Below, one piece after another: positions 5,600 through 9,279 of a DNA stretch of 9,279 bases; the stretch's first letter is position 1; the number at the start of each line of letters is the position of its first letter. This DNA comes from Pseudomonadota bacterium (GTDB lineage: Bacteria > Pseudomonadota > Gammaproteobacteria > Burkholderiales > Burkholderiaceae_C). Where the stretch lies: positions 1 through 9,279 of the forward strand of contig JAFECV010000058.1 of assembly GCA_018241985.1 (NCBI GenBank). Reading direction: 5' to 3'. A model generated the notes under the pieces. It was not told where the DNA came from, searched no databases, and saw nothing but the letters and a program-made list of their open reading frames with translations. The translations under genes were made by a program, and so were the position numbers.

Positions 5600-6172
5600 C
5601 TAATGCTCGATCGCTTCGATCGAGACGTAGAGCATCACGTCGTTGCTGACGAACGGGACGTACTTGCCCAGGTCGAAATCGCTGCGCTCGATGCGGGCCA
5701 TCGCGTTCAGCCCGCAGATCGGCCGGTGCAGTTGCGGATCGAGCATGCACTTGTAGTTGGTGACGGTGAGCGTGACCGGCCGGGTGATGCCCTTGATCGT
5801 GAGATTCCCGTCGACCCGGGTCACGTCGTCGAAGCGGCCGAAGTGAAACGCGGTCGACGCGTAGCGGATTTCCGGGAACTTCGCCGCGTCGAAGAACGCA
5901 TCGCCGAGCAGCATCTTGTTGAAGAACGCCGAGCCGGTGGACAGCGAATCGACCTGGATGCGCGCCTGCACGCTGCCGATGTGGTCGGGCGTGTCGAGGT
6001 GCACGGTCGCGTCGACCTTGTCGAACCGGTCGCGCTGGATGCTCAGGCCCAGGTGATCGAACTGGAACCAGGCGAAGGTATGGTTCGGGTCGGACTGCAG
6101 CACCTGCTCGCCGAACGCGCAGGCCGCCGCCAGAGCGATCAGCAGCGCCAGGGCGAGACGCAGGGCTTTCAT
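5600..6172 (-). CDS. YceI family periplasmic protein B
   Basis: A 190-residue protein of the YceI family, beta-barrel (lipocalin-like) proteins that in characterised members bind isoprenoid lipids. An N-terminal signal peptide is clear (MKALRLALALLIALAAACAFG). Cleavage near residue 20 by signal peptidase I is likely; the Cys in AAAC makes a weak lipobox, so a lipoprotein cannot be excluded. Family landmarks follow: a Phe-x-Phe-x-His segment near the start (FQFDHLG), DAFFDAAKFPEIRY, GNLTIKGITRPVTL and the late ARIERSDFDLGKY. Two Cys residues in the segment YKCMLDPQLHRPIC may pair in the periplasm. The ATG follows the stop of YceI A directly, and GGAG (6182-6179) 6 bases upstream, inside that gene, serves as its ribosome binding site. 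It is therefore the last gene of a tight operon with YceI A and cytochrome b561. Confidence 0.9.
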   Translation of the reverse strand: MKALRLALALLIALAAACAFGEQVLQSDPNHTFAWFQFDHLGLSIQRDRFDKVDATVHLDTPDHIGSVQARIQVDSLSTGSAFFNKMLLGDAFFDAAKFPEIRYASTAFHFGRFDDVTRVDGNLTIKGITRPVTLTVTNYKCMLDPQLHRPICGLNAMARIERSDFDLGKYVPFVSNDVMLYVSIEAIEH

Positions 6173-6733
6173 TCAAGGCTCCAATACCAGATGGAAGCGC
6201 ACGGTCACCTCGTTCGCGACCACGCTGGTATCGCCCCAGGCACCGGTACCGACACCGAAATCGAGCCGCTTGAACGTGCAACTGCCGTCGAGCAGCGCGC
6301 GCTGGGCGCTTTCGTCGCCGAGCTTCGCGTCGCAGCCGAGCGGCCGGCTGACGCCGCGCAGTTCGAGCTGGCCGAGGATGCGCCAGCGCCCGCCGCCCTG
6401 CGGCTCGAGCCGTTGCAGCACGTACTGCGCATCGGGGTGCTGCCGCACGTCGAACCAGTCGGCGCCTTGCAATTCGGCATCGGCCTCGCGGTTGCCGGAA
6501 TCCACGCTCGCGAGGTCGATGCGCAGCGTGCCGCGCGCGGCCGCGGCGGCTTGCAGGTCGAGGTTCAGGGTCGCGTCGAAGCGGCGGAACCGGCCTTCGA
6601 CCGGCACGCCCATCTGGTGCGAGACGAAGCCGATCCGGCTCTGCGCCGCGTCAATCCGGTGGTACGGCGCCGCCGATGCGCCGGTGCATGCGCCGGCGCT
6701 GGCGAGCAGCAGCAGGAACGCGAGCCGCCTCAT
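6173..6733 (-). CDS. YceI family periplasmic protein A
   Basis: A 186-residue YceI protein with signal peptide MRRLAFLLLLASAGACTGASA, most likely cut before AAPYH or APYH. YceI landmarks are SRIGFVSHQMGVPVEGRF near the mature N-terminus, GADWFDVRQHPDAQY in the middle, LGQLELRGVSRPL, and the C-terminal FKRLDFGVGTGAWGD. The ATG at 6733 is chosen because it starts a good signal peptide and has GGGAG (6747-6743) 9 bases upstream; the frame stays open to 7132, but that part is a shadow of the cytochrome gene. Its ATG overlaps the TGA of cytochrome b561 by 4 bases (ATGA), showing translational coupling. It differs clearly from YceI B, so the two are old paralogues rather than a recent duplication. 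Its cargo is unknown; a quinone or other isoprenoid is a guess from family structures and the redox neighbour. Confidence 0.9.
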   Translation of the reverse strand: MRRLAFLLLLASAGACTGASAAPYHRIDAAQSRIGFVSHQMGVPVEGRFRRFDATLNLDLQAAAAARGTLRIDLASVDSGNREADAELQGADWFDVRQHPDAQYVLQRLEPQGGGRWRILGQLELRGVSRPLGCDAKLGDESAQRALLDGSCTFKRLDFGVGTGAWGDTSVVANEVTVRFHLVLEP

Positions 6734-7275
6734 CGGGGGCTGCTCCCGAACCGGAACATCCTGCCGAGGATGCCGTCGCGATCGACGAACTGGTGCTTCA
6801 ACGCCGCCGCTACATGCAGCACGACCGCTGCCAGCAGAGCATAGTTCAGGACGCGGTGCACCGCCACCAGCAGCTCGCCCAGCGCCTGGTCGCGGCCGAC
6901 CAGGTCGGGCAGCGGCCAGCGCCCCAGATAGACCGTGGTGAAGCCCAGCGCCGAGCTCATCAGCCAGCCCGACACCGGCACCGCCGCCATCAGCAGGTAC
7001 AGCAGCCAGTGCCCTGCGTTCGCCGCCGCGGCCTCCCAGGCCGGCACGGTCGGCGGCAGCGGCGGCGGCGGACAGGCCGCGCGCCAGGCCAGGCGCAGCA
7101 CCAGCAGCGCCGCGACCGTGACGCCTGCCCACTTGTGGTACGAATACAGCCGCAGTTGCAGCGGCGAGAGTGCGATGCGGGTCATCACCCAGCCCAGCGC
7201 GAAGCCGGCGAAGATGAGGAGCGCCATCAACGCGTGCAGCACGATCGCGGTACGGGTGTACGGCGCGGGCTTCAT
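6730..7275 (-). CDS. Cytochrome b561 family di-haem membrane protein
   Basis: A 181-residue integral inner-membrane protein with four hydrophobic helices, at about 9-31, 48-66, 88-112 and 135-160. Histidines in the places expected for two haem b groups are His14 (IVLHAL), His47 (YSYHKWAG), His89, His140 (AVHRVLNY) and His154 (VVLHVA). This is the layout of bacterial cytochrome b561 (CybB, and E. coli YceJ), which passes electrons between quinol and a partner. The start MKPAPYTR at 7275 is the only good one; the frame is open to 7383, inside the DUF748 gene. No Shine-Dalgarno sequence is present, and a 7-base-pair hairpin ends 2 bases before the ATG. Its stop overlaps the ATG of YceI A. The cytochrome b561-YceI pairing matches E. 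coli yceJ-yceI and suggests joint work on a periplasmic or membrane isoprenoid such as quinone. Confidence 0.9.
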   Translation of the reverse strand: MKPAPYTRTAIVLHALMALLIFAGFALGWVMTRIALSPLQLRLYSYHKWAGVTVAALLVLRLAWRAACPPPPLPPTVPAWEAAAANAGHWLLYLLMAAVPVSGWLMSSALGFTTVYLGRWPLPDLVGRDQALGELLVAVHRVLNYALLAAVVLHVAAALKHQFVDRDGILGRMFRFGSSPR

Positions 7276-7277
7276 GG

Positions 7278-7295
7278 GGTTCGGTACGCCGAACC
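7278..7295 (-). promoter_or_regulatory. Hairpin directly before the cytochrome b561 start codon
   Basis: GGTTCGG and CCGAACC (perfect 7-base-pair stem, 4-base loop) occupy the place where a Shine-Dalgarno sequence would be, ending 2 bases before the ATG at 7275. It could limit translation of the cytochrome, act as a processing site, or stabilise the end of the DUF748 message. No T-run follows on either strand, so it is not a classical terminator. Confidence 0.45.
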
Positions 7296-7343
7296 GGTCT
7301 GCCGGCGACAGGCCGCCGGCCGGCCGGTAGCGGCTGGTTGCGG

Positions 7344-9278
7344 CTATTTCAATGCCAGGCTCAGGTCCGCATGCGGCTTCCACTGCGTGCCGGACTCGGC
7401 GCCCGAGCCCTTGGCACCGAGCTTGGGCGCGCCGAGGAACAGGCGTGCGGTCGGCACCTCGCGGGTCGCGAGGTAGTCGCGCACGGCGGCGCTGCGCGCC
7501 AGCGCCAGTTGCCGCATCGCGTCGTCGGTCACCGGGATGCTGGCCATCAGCAGCGACTCCATCTCGTTTTGCGGGATGTCCTTCGCGAATCCGAGGACGT
7601 TGCGTGGCTTCGGAATGTCGGAGCGCCGGTAGACCTTCTTCAGCAGCGCCGGATATTCGGCCTCGCTGACCGTGATGCGCGGCGCGCCGCCCGGAGTCGC
7701 CCCGGCCACCCCAGCCGACGACCCCGCCGCCGAAGCCGCGGCCGCCGGCGCCGCCACCGCGGAAACCGGGCCGCTGAGCACCATCTCGCGCCGCTTTTCG
7801 GCGCGCACCATCGCGTTCAGCCGATCGCGCCGGTAGCCCTCGCGTTCCGCGTCCAGGTCGGCCGTGCCGACCACCGTCACGTCCAGCTTGGGCTTGGCGA
7901 GCAGCGCCTTCGCCACCTTGTCCAGCCCGCCCTGCGCCTCGGCGCTCAGCGTGGCGCTGCCGGGTGCGAACGCCACGGTGTTCAGCTGCTCGCCGCCGCT
8001 GCCGCCGAACGCATGCGCCAGCAGGCTGAACGGCGCGGTGATCGCCTTGGCGATCAGGTTGAAGATCGCCTTCACGATGATCGGCCCCAGGCTGAACTGC
8101 GGGTCGTTCAGCGAGCCGCTGATCGGGATGTCGAGGTTGATCACGCCGTCGCTGTCGGCGAGCAGCGCGACCGCGAGCTTGACCGGCAGGCTCTGCTTCG
8201 CGCCGGCGACCTCGTCGCCGAAGCTGAGCTGGTTCAGGATCAGCTGGTTCTGCGCGGTGAGCTGGCCGTTCGGCTGGATCACGTAGTGCACGTTCATGCT
8301 CATCTTGCCGCGCTCGATCTCATGCCCGGAATACTTCACCGAATAGGGCGACAGCGGCGGCAGGTCCAGATCGCTCACCTTGCCGGTGATGTCGAGCGCG
8401 AGCGGCTTGGCCAGCGGGTTGAGCTTGCCGGTGATCTCCAGCGCCGCGGTGCCTTCGGCGTGGCCGCGCAACTCGAGGTCCGCCATCTGCGGCGCACCGG
8501 CCGGCGCGACACTGGAGAACGCACTGAGCCGGCCGGTCAGGTCCGACAGGTCCGCCGTGTAGTTCGGCCGGATGAAATGGTCGGTGAAGCTGACCTTGCC
8601 GTTGATCAGGCTGATCGGCCCGACGTTGATGATCGGCGCCGGCTCGGCGCGCGCGGTCGGCGCCGCTCCAGCCCCGCTGGCGGCCGCCGTCGGCGCCGCC
8701 GCGGCGGCCTGCGGTGCGGGCTTGACGAGGTTCTGCAGGTTGATGCGCCCGTCCGGGTTGATGATGACCCGCGCGAAGAAGTCGCTGAGCGCGGTCTGGC
8801 GCACGTCGACATGGACCGGAGCGCCCGGCTGCATCGCGACCGACAGCCCGCGCACGCTCAGCGCCTTCCAGCGCAGCAGTTGCGCGCCGACCGGGCCGGT
8901 GGCGTCACCGCCGCTCAGCGCACGAGACTTCGCCGGCGCTGCTGCTGCCGTCGATGTCGTGGTCGCTGCCGTGGTCGAGGCCTTCGCTGCCGTCGTCGCT
9001 GCCGCGGCTGCCGCCGGCGCGGCGCCGGACGCGCCTCCGGCCGACTCGGGCAGGCTGTTGGCGCGCAGATCTTCCAGCGCGACGTCGCCGTTCAACTGAA
9101 CCCGCGGGCCGGCCTTCTCGTCGCGGTACTGCACGCGGCCGTGAAAGCTCCCGTCGGCCCGCACCAGCTCGACGTTGAGCCGGTCGTCGACATAAGGCGC
9201 GAACGCCTGCAGCGGCAACCGCACCGCCTGCACCTGGCCCTGCGCCGACAGCGGCGCGAGGCCGACCTCGCCGTGGTA
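7344..9278 (-). CDS. DUF748 (AsmA-like) envelope protein, C-terminal part (5' end outside window)
   Basis: The frame is open to the right edge; 644 residues are visible. Numbered from the edge, about 215-400 is the DUF748/AsmA-like core, with NGKVSFTDHFIRPNY, then repeated beta segments with the signature GVINLDIPISGSLNDP and FSLGP. It is followed by an OmpA-like stretch at about 430-500 (AFAPGSATLS, LDVTVVGTADLD, then EREGYRRDRL). Ala-rich linkers interrupt it at about 81-118 (Ala/Thr), 185-213 and near the C-terminal third. AsmA-like proteins of this group are anchored in the inner membrane and span the periplasm, with proposed roles in lipid transport and outer-membrane integrity; the anchor would be in the missing N-terminus. 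It precedes cytochrome b561 by 68 bases on the same strand, so co-transcription is possible but less certain than for the three genes below it. Confidence 0.85.
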   Translation of the reverse strand, partial: YHGEVGLAPLSAQGQVQAVRLPLQAFAPYVDDRLNVELVRADGSFHGRVQYRDEKAGPRVQLNGDVALEDLRANSLPESAGGASGAAPAAAAAATTAAKASTTAATTTSTAAAAPAKSRALSGGDATGPVGAQLLRWKALSVRGLSVAMQPGAPVHVDVRQTALSDFFARVIINPDGRINLQNLVKPAPQAAAAAPTAAASGAGAAPTARAEPAPIINVGPISLINGKVSFTDHFIRPNYTADLSDLTGRLSAFSSVAPAGAPQMADLELRGHAEGTAALEITGKLNPLAKPLALDITGKVSDLDLPPLSPYSVKYSGHEIERGKMSMNVHYVIQPNGQLTAQNQLILNQLSFGDEVAGAKQSLPVKLAVALLADSDGVINLDIPISGSLNDPQFSLGPIIVKAIFNLIAKAITAPFSLLAHAFGGSGGEQLNTVAFAPGSATLSAEAQGGLDKVAKALLAKPKLDVTVVGTADLDAEREGYRRDRLNAMVRAEKRREMVLSGPVSAVAAPAAAASAAGSSAGVAGATPGGAPRITVSEAEYPALLKKVYRRSDIPKPRNVLGFAKDIPQNEMESLLMASIPVTDDAMRQLALARSAAVRDYLATREVPTARLFLGAPKLGAKGSGAESGTQWKPHADLSLALK

Positions 9279-9279
9279 G

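Noticed and set aside
6734..7132. Upstream extension of YceI A to a 319-residue frame
   Set aside because: It runs over cytochrome b561 in another frame; the signal peptide and ribosome binding site place the start at 6733.
8940..9040. Repeated GCTGCCGTCG-like triplets, considered as a tandem repeat or CRISPR-like unit
   Set aside because: They are irregular Ala/Thr codons of a linker in the DUF748 protein; there are no regular units or spacers.

Overview
The window is a GC-rich stretch of bacterial chromosome (hand counts of 73-80 % GC in two sampled 60-base blocks of mtfA). It most likely comes from a betaproteobacterium, probably Burkholderiales. The gene content supports this: an LpxH-type lipid A enzyme, an MtfA-like M90 peptidase, a large DUF349 protein, a cytochrome b561/YceI/YceI operon and a DUF748 (AsmA-like) envelope protein. 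The assignment to order is inference; no rRNA or other marker gene is present. No tRNA, rRNA, CRISPR array, transposase or integrase was seen.

Left part, + strand (1-1388): the 3' portion of lpxH, then mtfA 7 bases later, probably one transcription unit. Middle (1389-2767, + strand): an accessory islet with three small paralogous DUF433 proteins (67, 69 and 77 aa). They sit in a row but each has its own intergenic region, and no recognisable toxin partner lies beside them. Hand-counted GC across the islet is mostly 45-65 %, clearly below its flanks. The second gene has the best regulatory region of the window: TTGACA-N16-TACTAT, with a perfect 14-base palindrome over the -35 box, then a strong Shine-Dalgarno sequence. 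The third gene runs 23 bases into the 3' end of the convergent DUF349 gene.

Right part, - strand (2745-9279): a DUF349 protein of 927 aa with an Ala/Pro-rich linker and an RG-rich disordered segment before its C-terminal domain. Upstream of it lies a compact envelope/redox group transcribed right to left: DUF748 protein (5' end beyond the window), cytochrome b561, YceI-like protein A, YceI-like protein B. Cytochrome b561 and YceI A overlap by 4 bases, and YceI A and B abut with no gap, so these three are very probably co-translated. They parallel the E. coli yceJ-yceI pair, with the yceI part duplicated.

The most unusual item is the triple DUF433 array with its dedicated promoter and candidate operators. 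The rest looks like ordinary core genome, apart from the RG-rich segment of the DUF349 protein and a hairpin just before the cytochrome b561 start.
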